Positions 23,179 to 41,099 of a stretch of 64,000 nt of DNA are shown here, in pieces. The notes beneath the pieces were generated by a model, which saw only the letters and a program-made list of their open reading frames with translations, was not told the origin of the DNA and made no database searches. The stretch covers positions 35,113,890-35,177,889 of the forward strand of contig CM055096.1 in NCBI GenBank assembly GCA_029204225.1. The letters run 5' to 3'. How positions within the stretch are numbered: position 1 is the stretch's first letter; the number at the start of each line of letters is the position of its first letter. Source of the DNA: Diphasiastrum complanatum. Taxonomy: Eukaryota > Streptophyta > Lycopodiopsida > Lycopodiales > Lycopodiaceae. The translations under genes and the position numbers were made by a program.

Positions 23179-23183
23179 TGATG

Positions 23184-23487
23184 TGGCATAACTAACAGCT
23201 TGTTTCACTGGAGTACCGTGTATCCAAGACTAGGAGTATACTGTATCCTATGTACTAGTCATGGACATAACATTATTCCCTCCTTAAACTACTTATATCC
23301 TTAGAAGCTAAACCTCGGGAAATTCTTCTTTATGCTATCAGCTCTCTCCCAAGAATCATCATCCTCAATACGACCCTTCCACCGAATTAAGCACTCAAAG
23401 ATAGAACGATTTCTCAATTGTTTATCTCTGGTTCTGAGCACTTTCTCAGGTTCCAAAGGTACACTAAGCGACAAATCTTCCAAATGG
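23184..23487 (-). mobile_element. gypsy 3' end: chromodomain and LTR start
   Basis: A minus-strand open stretch (23301-23483) carries EPEKVLRTRDKQLRNR, then IRWKGRIEDDDSWERAD, then FPRFSF: the chromodomain at the C-terminus of chromovirus integrases. After the stop comes a purine tract (AAGGAGGG) and about 100 bases of a probable LTR start (TGTTATGTCC) before the copia B insertion. Fossil. Confidence 0.8.
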
Positions 23488-23492
23488 GATAA

Positions 23493-25615
23493 TGTCGCAA
23501 ATAGGATGGAATAATTGCAGCGGAAACTCCTACTTCCAATGCATGACTATGCCTATCAAAAATTGAACAAAGCAGAAGTGATAATAATCATGTTCAATCT
23601 TTAGTAACTAACTTTGAAATCGCTAGATACTAAGTGATACGTAGCCAAACATAAAATATTGAATTCTCAGATCAATTTCTATCAATTACAAAAGCAATAC
23701 AGAGATGCATGCATTCTGACATATCCAGAACGCAAATAGAAGATAGTATTGATTCAGAAAAACAAAATCTGATGCTAATGAGCGCAAAATAATAGCAGAT
23801 AGAAACCGTGCAATCTAAGCTATCTCTAAGTCTTTGAGAATAAGTCTGATAATAAGCAGCTATGCTGATAAGCAGTAGCGCAATAGCAACTCTAAATAAA
23901 TCTCTAAAAGACTAAGCTAGAATGCTCAAGAGAGTTCCAGTTTGAAAGCTTGATAGAGAGCTTACTACAATACTTTCTGATTGTGAATGATCTGCTTGAT
24001 ATGAGGGCATGAAGCGTCATGTAATAACACTAAGCCCCTTCACAATTCACAATGTTGATGCGTCACTTCAGAACTTCTTCTTGATGATTGAAAATGTATG
24101 AATATGAATAGCTATATATAGTAAGCAATTAGGTCGTCAAATGCGATCGCCAGTTGGCTGGTGTCCGCTGGCATTCATCTAGTTTCTTGTCATTGATTGC
24201 TGATAAGCGGTGGATATTGGCCGTAAATTGTCTGTTTGCATAAATGAACTAGACTGTCACTTTTGCATAAATGAACCAAAACAGCCACAGGTGACACTGT
24301 CGCAAAAATGCAACAGTGTCGAGATTTTGCAAAAAATGCAAAAAACCCGAAGGTGCCCTTAAATCTCATAGGGTTGCCCCACACTTTTTTAGAGTCATTT
24401 CCTTAACATCTGAGGCACTTAGAAAAAATGAGAAAAATGCGACTCTGCATTTTTACTCGTGATTCCTGTCAGGCGAAAAATGCAAAAAAGGCAACACTGC
24501 ATTCCTGACAGGCGAAAAATGCGACATTGTTTTCAACTCCGTGTATTTCTGCAGACTATGTAAAAGCACTTGTAATTCTACAGACTATAAAAAGACACGA
24601 GAAAATCCACAGAACTGGATAAACAATGGATGAACCGATTAGTCGATTAGTAAGAAGGAGAATAATCCAACACTCCTCCTTAATCTGAATCCTTGAATGC
24701 GTTGACCTTCAACTTAGTTCTACAAAAAATCTTCTATGTCTTCCAAACTTAATGCTTTGGTAAAAATCTCTGTTGTCATATCTTGCGTTCTATTGTACTA
24801 CAATCTGACCTCTTCGTTCAGAACTTTGCTTCTGATGAAATGATACTTCAGTTCAATGGGCTTATTCCTAGAATGAAATCTAGGGTTGGCTGATAAAGCA
24901 ATGGCACTTTGATTATCACAAAATAATGTCGTCAGAGCATATTGATTCAGACCGATATCTGAGAGTAAGTTTCTCAACCAAATTGCTTCCTTTGTAGCTT
25001 GAGAGGCTACAATATACTCTGATTTAGTGGAAGATAGAGCTACCGAAGATTGCTTGCAACTATTCCAAGAAATTGGACCATTGTTGAGGAAGAATGTAAA
25101 TCTGGAAGTGGATTTATGAGTGTCTACATCTCCTGCCCAACTTGCATCTGTGTAACCACTGAGTAAATTGAGTTTGTCGTTGCCGACTACTCCATAACAA
25201 ATGCAAAAGTCCACAGTAGCTCAAAGAAATCTCATGACTCTGATGAGAGCCTCCGATGTGTTACACCAGGGTTAGTCATAAACTGACTGAGAGACCTAAC
25301 TACAAAAGCTATGTCTGGCCTAGTACAGATCATGGCGTACGTAAGAGATTCTATAATAGAATGGCAAGGATACTCACGCATCTGCTGCTTCTCATGAATT
25401 GTTTGGGGACACTGGTCCTTTGACAATTTGAGACCTGGTTCCATTGGTGAGAGAGCTAACTTGCAATTAATCAGATTATATCTGATTAACATGTTGTAGA
25501 TGTATCTTTGTTGTGTAATGAAAACCAACATCTGTTTCCTGTCTCTGTGGATTTGTATACCAAGGCAGAAATGAGCTTCGCCCACATCGGTCATGTCGAA
25601 TTCGGAAGATAGCAT
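23493..25615 (-). mobile_element. copia family A fossil on minus strand (RT, RNase H, 3' LTR)
   Basis: The minus strand carries an RT end with LSSEFDMTDVGEAHFCLGIQ (about 25560-25615), RNase H with GYTDASWAGDVDTHKSTSRF (about 25130), a purine tract (AAGGAGGAG) and an LTR at 24672-23493 (TGTTGGATTATT ... GCGACA, about 1180 bp). TTATC follows at 23488-23492. A 76-base scrap of LTR A (25637-25712, minus) lies beside it. Few breaks; 5' part missing. Confidence 0.85.
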
Positions 25616-25729
25616 TGTCTTGGCCTCTTTTATGCTAACAACAATACTTTCTAATTGTGAATGATCTGCTTGATAAGAGTGCAGGAAGCGTCATGTAATA
25701 ACACTTACAAGGCCTTCAGACCGTGGTGA

Positions 25730-25960
25730 CCACAATCTCTTTGTAGTGCTTCATATGGAACCGCGGGATGGCCCAGTTGATTCAGAAGTCAATTATGAAG
25801 AGCTTGGCTATTTGTTGAATAGCAGTGACTAAGGTTGTAGAGATGGCCACATAATCTACTGAAAGCTAGAACTTTCCTGGACTTGTCGAGTATGGTGCAG
25901 CCCTTTGTATCGAATTCGACCCTCCGGTTGAAATCTGAGACAAGGCTCCAGTTGAGATTT
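25730..25960 (-). mobile_element. copia pre-integrase scrap
   Basis: The minus strand reads VEFDTKGCTILDKSRKVLAF (about 25860-25920), equivalent to the segment before the pre-integrase domain in copia A. Short and broken. Confidence 0.45.
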
Positions 25961-25984
25961 AAGACACTCGCCTTTTTTTTGCAT

Positions 25985-31575
<5,591 letters not shown>

Positions 31576-31698
31576 GTATGCACAGTTGCTTGAAGTACTA
31601 AGAATAGATTTTTCAATACAAAACAAAGTACTTATCTTTTATTATATTGTATACTCTGTACCATCAATCCATTGATTTTGCTTTTGTCTCATTCAAAT

Positions 31699-31832
31699 TT
31701 GGAGTTGGCGCTCATGTTTTCATTCCAGTGGGAAGATGGCGCTCATATTTGGAGATGGTGCTCATATTTTCATTCCAATGTGAAGATGGCATTCATATTT
31801 GGAGATGGCGCTCATATTTTCATTCTAGTGGA
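31699..31832 (+). repeat. 50-bp tandem repeat, about 2.7 copies
   Basis: Units contain TTGGAGATGGCGCTCATAT and TTTTCATTCCA; copies start at about 31699, 31749 and 31799. Unit length and near identity are clear by eye. Confidence 0.8.
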
Positions 31833-32044
31833 GGGAATGCATATTCATACACTTCTTAGTTGTGACAATAGATACTATGGTTAGTTCTTTAATGTAAATT
31901 GGGGAGGCCTCGGGAGTGGTGGGGGCAAGCAAATAAACAATATTGTTTTTTTTTATTTTGTTTTTTTTTTATCTTACATTGCATTCTTTAAAGTGTATTT
32001 TTGATATTGAGAACTCCTCTAATGGTAAAGTTTGGTGGTGATGC

Positions 32045-33560
32045 TTGTTTCATTACAAAGGAAGGAATCTTGGTTGTAGGGGCAATAGACAAGGTAGACT
32101 TTTCAAGCTTGATGCTTTTGTTGTGGCTAACAAAAAGGATGGAATGGAAAAGGAGATTGGTCTCAACTTTTCAAAGCTCCCTTTTAATATCAATAAGATT
32201 GGTGGATCTTATACAAAGTCTAACAAGCTTCCTTATGCTAGATCTAGGTCGAGATCTAATATGCTTCTTGGAGATGTTCATCTTTGTGCTAACTTCGCTA
32301 GTTATGAGGATAATGATGGTTCTTCATGGCAAGTGAAAGCATAAAAAAAGTAAGAAAAGAGCTAACTTCATCAATGGTGGTGTTGAAGGCTCTTCCTTGG
32401 AAAAGGTTGTTGCTAATGATTTTCTTGATCATATGGAAAAAGATGTTGCTAGGTGCATTCATGAAGAAGGTGGTTCTTCTACATTTTTTTGTGATGAGTC
32501 CGAGAAAGTCATTTTTGCAGCAAGTGGAGTCACATGTCTTCATAAAGAGAGTAGATCAAATGGTTCTGACTTGGTGAGGGAGATAGTCACAAGTCAAGAG
32601 AAGTATGTGAAGAGTTCCAAGTAGGATGTACTTCGAATGATGTCATTGTGGATGATAGTGAGAAAGAATCGTTATCATATGAGCCATTACCTAAAACATT
32701 AAATAGAAGTTTTTGTCTGAAAAAAGAGAGTACTTCAATAATCCTTATATTGAAGGTACTAATCATTTTTTTCATGGCTTCTAATGTCTTTGAGGTTTCT
32801 ACTTCTTATGATGCAATCATTAAGAGAGAGTCTTATGAAGGAAAGAGCAATGGAAGATTGGTTCTTGGAAAGATCCAAGGCATGGATCTCACATCTCTTC
32901 ATCAACTCAAAGGATTCTATGATTGTGAATTGATCACTCATGATCAAGATGGCAAAAGGTTGGTTGGAGAAGACTACATGGAGCAAATCGAGAGGCAATT
33001 TTTTCAAGGAAAGGGAGATCTCATTTGTGAGATTATTGAGGTTTGTTATGGACCAAGAGGGCTGGATTTATTAGGTTTGATACTCATCTCCACCTACTCT
33101 ACTTCATGTTGGATGGAAAGTTTGGAATCTATCTTTTGATGGTGACATTGTTTTCACTGACCTTTGTGAAAATTCAAGATCAAGCATTGATGAGATCTTG
33201 TTGGATCTAGATCATATGTTTGAGAGGGAGTATTTCCAGATGTTCAGGTCTGAAGATATTCATATCTTTGATATCTTTGATAATCAAGAGAAAGGTAAGC
33301 AAGTGGAAGTAACACACTTTGCTTTACTCACATGTTTTGGAGAATCTTCTTGTGTAGATGATGCTATGCAAGTGGATGGATGTTTTCATGGTTTTCAAGA
33401 ACCTTATGGATATAGAAAACAAGTCTTTTTCAATGGCTTTGATGGTCAAGTGGAAGATCAAGAGGTTGATCTCAAAGGGCTTCAACAACACAAAAGGGAA
33501 AGTGGAATTTGGAATTAGTCAAGAGCATCAAAGGAGGGTCATTTGGAAAATTTGTTTTGG
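32045..33560 (+). other. unidentified coding-like relic
   Basis: Several plus-strand stretches have protein-like composition: 32045-32341 (FKLDAFVVANKKDGMEKEIG), 32397-32621 (HMEKDVARCIHEEGGSSTFF), 32760-33100 (SYEGKSNGRLVLGKIQGMDL, IERQFFQGKGDLICEI) and 33198-33515 (MFEREYFQMFRSEDIHIFDI). No family recognised. It sits between a copia LTR and a gypsy integrase fragment, so it may be gag-like or cargo sequence of an LTR element. No terminal repeats were found around it. Confidence 0.35.
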
Positions 33561-33749
33561 ATCTATTTTTGCAGGTGTTTAAAGACTCAAGTAAGGTCAA
33601 AAGAACAACAAAGAAGTGTTGTTTAAGCTTACACTTATTCTATGTCATGGTTGAGCTATTTCATGTGCAAATTGTCAAGATATGGTGAAACTAGCTACAT
33701 TGTCTTGCAATATCTTATTGTTGGAGTTGAACTAGCATTCTAGAGAACT

Positions 33750-34370
33750 CATCTCTGATAGGGGTACCCATTTTCTAAATAAAACTATCAAGGCCTTGAC
33801 CGATCAGTTGACGATCAAACACCGAGAAAGCACACCCTACCACCTGCAAGCCAACGGTCAGGCTGAAAGCACGAACAAACAACTGGTAGGAATCCTAAGG
33901 AAAACCATATCAGACCGACAGAGGGATTGGGACAAAAAATTGTATTTGGCATTGTGGGCATATAATGCCACCTATAAGACCAGAACCAACCACATGCCCT
34001 TTTTCTAGTGTATGGCCAAGAATGTGTACTAGCAATAGAAATAGAGCTCCCATCCTTGCGGTTTGACATGAAGCACGACCTAGGAGAGAAAGAATCCATA
34101 CAGCACCGACTGGACACTTTACAAGACCTGGACGAGCACCGAATAGCTGTCCTAAATCACCAAGAAAGCCACAAAAAATGCATGAAGGAGATTCATGATA
34201 GGAACATGTGCGATTACCAGTTCAGGTAGGGGCCATTAGTGTTGTTCTACGATGCTAGACATGAGCTGATGCCTCAAAAGTTGGGGCCACGCTGGAACGG
34301 TCCATATGTAATAGTGAAACTGTATGAAAATCTTGCTTTCCTATTAGTAGAAAGAAAAATAGGAATTTAA
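33750..34370 (+). mobile_element. gypsy integrase fragment
   Basis: Plus strand: ELISDRGTHFLNKTIKALT (about 33750), HLQANGQAESTNKQLVGIL (about 33840), RDWDKKLYLALWAYNATYKT and, near the end, LGPRWNGPYVIVKL (about 34285). This is the catalytic core and C-terminus of a Ty3/gypsy integrase. Fossil with a few breaks. Confidence 0.85.
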
Positions 34371-34441
34371 CCAATACCTTCAATCACACACTCACCACCA
34401 TTGGCCTTAAGTGACCAAAGAAATAAAGAACTTGTGACTAT

Positions 34442-35884
34442 TCATGTGTGAACTAGCTCCACTATCAATCCACCATGAATCTTTGTCACTTCACTTGATA
34501 TTGGACTTGAAGAACACATCAAAAGAGAATCACAACCACCTAGATCCTCATCATTAGTAGTAAAGTTGATTTGCTTGCTAACTTCATCTCTTTGCTTCTT
34601 CAAACATTCATTAGCAAAATTCCCTTTGATTCCACAATAGAAGCACTTTAACTTTGAACTATCTTTATTCTTACTAACAAAAGAGGAAGGCTCACCTTCA
34701 TCTTGACCCTTTGACCACTTGACTTTGCCTTTTCCCTTTTCCTCCTCATTCACCAAAATCTCTTGCAAATCCACAATGCTTGGCAAAGTCTTTTGAATAG
34801 CAAAGCTTTGAACAAGGTTAGTATGATCATCCAACAAATTATTAAGAATAACTTGAACAAGTTCTCCTTCCTTAATGCTCTCATCAATACATGATGCTAA
34901 AATGCTTTAACTCTTAAAACAAAAGCATGAGCACTCTCTTCCTTCTTTTGCACACTTTGAAGGATTTGTCTTCTTAGAGTCAACATTCTAGATGTAGACT
35001 TGGATTCATAAAGCTTCTTCAAAGTTTCCCAAGCCTCAAAAGATGATGAGCACTTACCAACTTCCTTGAAAAACTCATTGGTAACATTCATCTCAATCAT
35101 GTGTAGAGGTCTTTTAGCTCTCTTGTCATACATCACTTGATCTTGAGGTGCTTGAGGCCTCTCCTCCACACCTGCAACAATCTCCATCAACTCATTCATC
35201 TCCAATAAGGACTCCATCCTCACCTTCCAAGTAGAATAGTTGATTGAGGTAAGCCTATCATTGCTCTCCAACATAAAGCCTCCACTTGTAGCCATGTTGA
35301 AGTGACCTGATCTTCTCCTTTCAACTTGTTCCAATGCCCAAAGTACACTTTTGAATGACAAGAAATGTATTAAAAAAGAAATCACAAAGATATGGAAACT
35401 CTCAATTCTCTTCTAGCACTATTACTAGCAAATCAACACATAGAACGAAGAATTATTGATCTACCTACAATCTAATGAATCTTGCCACTTTCTAAGATTG
35501 AAACACACTCAAGTAAAGTCCATTAACTTCAAAAAATAGAGATTTAATCAAAATTAGGGTTTTGAAATTCACAAAAAAATTTATCTTCCAATTTCTACAT
35601 GTAATTGCAAAAATCTGATATACAATCTTGTAGCTTCTAATGAGACCTTCCTAATGCATCAAAAATCACCCAAATCCAATAAGCCACGTGTGAAAATCGG
35701 AATTTCTCAAGTTCATAAACCTAAATTGAGTTTTGACCTACAAAAGATCTAATCTACATATGCAAAGAGCTCGGTTTTTTAGTAGAAATTAATCTAACAT
35801 GCTTTAGCATTGGTATCTCCTCCAAATCTTTGATAAATGTGGTTGATCCTTTCATAACCTGAAACACAAGAGCTTTAATACCAT
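34442..35884 (-). mobile_element. copia gag and leader with primer-binding site
   Basis: On the minus strand the gag starts MATSGGFMLESNDRLTSINY (35295 downward), followed by MNVTNEFFKEVGKC, LTLRRQILQSVQ and a zinc-knuckle-type segment CFYCGIKGNFANEC (about 34640). Upstream, TGGTATTAAAGCTC (35870-35883) resembles the usual tRNA-iMet primer site, with an LTR ending CACA just beyond. No pol follows; the gypsy integrase fragment abuts. A fossil with a few breaks. Confidence 0.8.
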
Positions 35885-36320
<436 letters not shown>

Positions 36321-36493
36321 CGTTTTGTAATTATTGTAATTATTGAAATGGCTAAGTCACCGGCCTGTGGTGACTTTTGTAAATAAATTGCAATTAGTTG
36401 GCAGTGGACCTCAAAGAGTCATGCTTAGCTTTGGCATGGGGTACTGGGTCATTTATCAAGAGTGGTTGGACTGACCTCTTAAAAAGTAGGAGA

Positions 36494-36643
36494 GTTGACT
36501 AGTCAACGAGACACATGTCATATGCTCATTGGGACACTTGGTCCAATGAATGAGGGACACATGTTAGGGTTGACCGGTCAAACATGACACATGTCACGTG
36601 CTCACTAGGACACTTGGTCCAATGTATGAGTGACACATGTCAG
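36494..36643 (+). repeat. 75-bp tandem duplication
   Basis: Two units start at 36494 and 36569, each with GTTGAC-GTCAA, GACACATGTCA, GGACACTTGGTCCAATG and GACACATGT. Palindromic hexamers (ACATGT, CACGTG) recur. It probably lies inside the LTR that ends at 36947. Confidence 0.75.
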
Positions 36644-37439
<796 letters not shown>

Positions 37440-37892
37440 GGACTTCGAAGCCCATCCTATATAAAATTAGATATGGTGCAAATGGGAAGATAGACATATG
37501 TAGGGCTAGATTAGTGGCCAAAGCATGTTCACATGAAGAAAGCAAGGAGTATGAAGACATGCCTGCTCTACTAGCAAAAGAAATTTATTGGCATGGGCTA
37601 CAATGTATTATCTGCAGATATTTGAAATGAATGTAAAATAGGTATGGAAATCGTCTACATGAAGAAGTATACAAGGACCACCGAGAAGGGTTTAAGTAAG
37701 GGATAAGATAAGTTGTTTTGTGTATAGGCTCAAGTGAGTGATATATACATTAAGTTAGGCATCTTGATCTTGGTATGAGAGAATAAAACCTTCTCTATCA
37801 TAGATGATTTCATAGATGTGCCAATGAGGACACAAGTATGTTTTTGAAAAGGAAAGGTGATCCGGTGATCCTGAATGCAATTGATGTAGATG
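37440..37892 (+). mobile_element. copia RT scrap, left part
   Basis: Plus strand shows ARLVAKACSHEESKEYEDM (about 37500-37560) and VYMKKYTRTTEKG (about 37650), matching the copia RT order. It is interrupted at 37893 by an LTR, next to AGATG (37888-37892). Degraded, several breaks. Confidence 0.6.
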
Positions 37893-38541
37893 TGTTGGGG
37901 GTATTCCCAACATATTGTAAATAAATAAAATTGGAAAAATAGAAATAGTTGTGAGGGTCGTGGCATCCTGCGTGTATAAGCCCATGGCCCAATGAGCACT
38001 TGTATATAGATAATTTTGGCATAAACTTGACTTTGGGCCATGTAATTAAAAATAATAGTAGAAGGGCAAAGTTAAGCTTAAACTTAAGTTCCAAAGTTTG
38101 ATAAATTAGTCAAAGTCAATTGGTGGTAGATGAAGTGTGTTTCTCTCTCCAACATTGATTAGTTTGTGTTTTTGATGAGGGGTGTCGATTTCAATCCCAC
38201 CTTCCTTGGAATAGCCAATAGGAGAAAGGGGCAAGGGCCTTTCCCATCCATAAAAAGGCACCATTTGTATCATATTTTCATGGAAACTCCACCATTTTGG
38301 AGAGAAGCGGACCTCATTTGCTATTCACTACTTGCTGATGCTCTTTGTGTGTTTGCTTTTGCTTTCTAGCTTACATGTTTTTGGTTTCATTTGTTAAATG
38401 TTTCTCCATTAGCATGCTGAATGAGCAAATGAGCTAATCTCCCCTCTCTCTCTCTTCCTCTCCCTCTTGCTCTACTTCCTCTATCTATCTATCTCCCTCT
38501 CTTCTCTTCTTCTCTCCTTCTTTCACTCTAAAATCATGATG
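37893..38541 (+). mobile_element. LTR element G, LTR copy 1 (truncated)
   Basis: Starts TGTTGGGGGTATTCCC and matches the inverse of 40345-41019 over about 650 bases. Landmarks: ATTGTAAATAAATAAA, CCACCTTCCTTGGAATAGCC, GGCACCATTTGTATCAT, CTCTATCTATCTATCTCCCT. The last ~150 bases of the LTR are missing at 38541. Confidence 0.8.
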
Positions 38542-39719
38542 TGTACCTTATTTTCCTAGATACATTTTTACCATTTCCAAATTTTAAAAAAAATTACTAG
38601 TTACAAAATGTACGTGTCTCAATTTCATATAGGAAATCATTTTATTTCCAATATACATTTTAAATTATAAAATAGTTTTCTTACATATTATAACTTAACC
38701 CCATTTAACATTAATTGGTGATAGGCTAGTAATTTTTTTTACCATCTTTATAACATGGGCATCGACGCTTTGTTTTCATTAGCCCCTTATAGCAATTAAC
38801 ATGTTCATTGACTGCATGTTCACAACTTTTAGAACTAAACAGTGAAATCAAGGTGTCCAAAGATTTGTAGCCTCAGCCTTGATCCAAAAGGTCACAAATC
38901 CCTGGGCCTTTTATTTTTTTAAGAGGAAAAAGAAAACATGTTGATTTCTTTTCAAAAGGCACCATTGACTCAATTAAGAGTAAAGACACCATTATCCACT
39001 ACGTCGTTTGTTTCTCAGAGAATAGAGTGTATTTCTTTGCTTACCATTCTGCATTTAAGCCTATGGATATTTTATTTCTTATCAACCAACCATTGATGTT
39101 GCCATCTTGAAGGTTGAAAGTTTAGAAAAATATTTTTGATCCAAGAAATGTATTGGAGTTTTTGTTATGGCACGCCTGGATTACTTTTCAACCGAAATGG
39201 ATAGCTGGACCTTTTCGAAATAATGGACGACTAAAGGTCTGTTAACTGTAGAAATGGTAGTTGGAACTCGTTGCCATCCAAAAATGGGCGCTGACTTGTA
39301 CATGAAACTTCAAGCACAGAAGCGCATTCTCATCATTAGATTAACACTCTGCAATGTAAGAAAAAAACAGAGAGTATAATGTGTTTTGACATTAAAAACT
39401 TTCATAAGACATGGACTTTACTCGATGTACATAATTACATGCATGGAAGATACTAGAAATACTCTTTAAACCAGTTCTTGTCGTCACATATCTTTTATAT
39501 GCATACAAGCTTATCAAGGAGTTTTGTAAAACACCATCGTGAGCAGGAATGTGATAGGTTTTATTAGACTCAGAATGATCTTGTGAATCGACTTTCAACT
39601 AACCTATTCTACCTTTCATATCACATTCGATGTTCATAATAAATTATAACTTCAGTTACGATCTTTCCCAACATTTATTCTATTCCTTCTTAACCCATAT
39701 GATCTCTAAGATTTACGAA
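38542..39719. other. no recognisable gene; probable decayed copia flank
   Basis: Lies beyond the minus-strand copia scrap. No motif recognised. If the inversion proposed for element G is right, this is the distal flank of that copia. Confidence 0.3.
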
Positions 39720-40192
39720 TCTGTCTTTTGGAAGATAATTTGTGGGCAACGATGTGCTATTGTAATCAATTCCCCTTGTACTAAATCTCTAATGAAATAG
39801 GTCTTCAAATTGAAATGCGTGCAACACTTATGAAATCCACCATTTATACAAAGGAAAATATAGCCCTCTTTGTTTGTTTGTTTTTCATAAAAATCATGAA
39901 TTCAGTGTTTACTTCAATATTCTCTGGTGTGAAATTTTTAATCCACAATATTCTTGGATGCTTGACACATGTACATGTATTCTACTTTGGTACTGAGAGG
40001 GCTACTAAACGATTTTTGTTGCTACACCATATATATCTTCTTTGATGCAGTTTCAGTATATGCTTCTCTTTGATTTCAATGACCTTGATTCCTAATCATA
40101 GTTCAGGTTATCCAAGTTCTTCATGTCAAATTCTTTGCCCAGTTTCATTTTGCAAAGATTCATTATCATCACCAATCATTATGATATCATCT
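39720..40192 (-). mobile_element. copia RT/RNase H scrap, right part
   Basis: Minus strand: DDIIMIGDDNESL (about 40150), GIKVIEIKEKHILKL (about 40065) and FKLKTYFIRDLVQGELITIA (about 39760-39820), RT then RNase H ends of a copia. It begins with AGATG (40188-40192) directly beside the element G LTR. Degraded, several breaks. Confidence 0.6.
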
Positions 40193-41019
40193 TGTATGGT
40201 GTGTAGACATAGTCGGTGAGCAACCCTTCCGCCTGTCAAAGAGGGTTAGATCACTAGATAGGTACCTAACTATGACAACTACCACTCTTAACACTACCCT
40301 TCCCTACACTAACCACACACACATCATGATTTTAGAGTGAAAGAGGGAGAGAAGAAGAGAACAGAGGGAGATAGATAGATAGAGGAAGTAGAGCAAGAGG
40401 GAGAGAAAGAGAGTGAGAGGGGAGGTTAGCTCACTTGCTCATTGTGCATGCTAATGGAGAAACATTTAAAACCAAAAACATGTAAGTTAGAAGGCAAAAG
40501 CAAACACACAAAGAGCATTAGCAAGTAGTGAATAGCAAATGAGGATGCTTCTCTCTAAAATGGTAGAGTTTCCTCCTTCTCATTAAGCATGAAAAAATGA
40601 TACAAATGGTGTCTTTTTATGGATGGGGAAGGCCCTTGTCCCTTTCTCCTATTGGCTATTCCAAGGAAGGTGGGATTAAAATCCACACCTTTCATCAAAA
40701 ACACGAACTAATCAATGCTGGAGAGAGAATACACTTCCCCTACCACCAATTGACTTTGACTAATTAATCAAATTTAGGAACTTAAGTTTAAGCTCAACTT
40801 TGGTCTTCTACTATTATTTTTTATTACATGGCCCAAAGTCAAGTTTATGTAGCTCTAATATTAAAGAAATCTTGTAAGAAAAAGGAAATTCGAGCGGAAA
40901 GAAAATCTACAAGTGCTCATTGGGCCATGGGCTTATACATGCAGGATGCCACGACCCTCGCAACTATTTCTATTTTTCCGACTTTATTTATTTACAATAT
41001 GTTGAGGATACCTCCAACA
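40193..41019 (-). mobile_element. LTR element G, LTR copy 2 (full, opposite strand)
   Basis: 827 bp, TGTTGGAGGTATCC ... CCATACA on the minus strand. Inverse of copy 1 at 37893. Flanked on its 3' side by AGATG, the same five bases that precede copy 1. Confidence 0.8.
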
Positions 41020-41099
41020 AGACCCATGGCTTGAGGTAGTGCCGGTCCCTCGGCACTCTGTCGATTTAATAGATGGTCTTCTTCGTGCGCCTCTGGTTG

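Noticed and set aside
37730-38094. Minus-strand frames beginning MAQSQVY, repeated near 40828.
   Set aside because: They recur because both lie in the inverted LTR G copies; LTR sequence, not a gene family.
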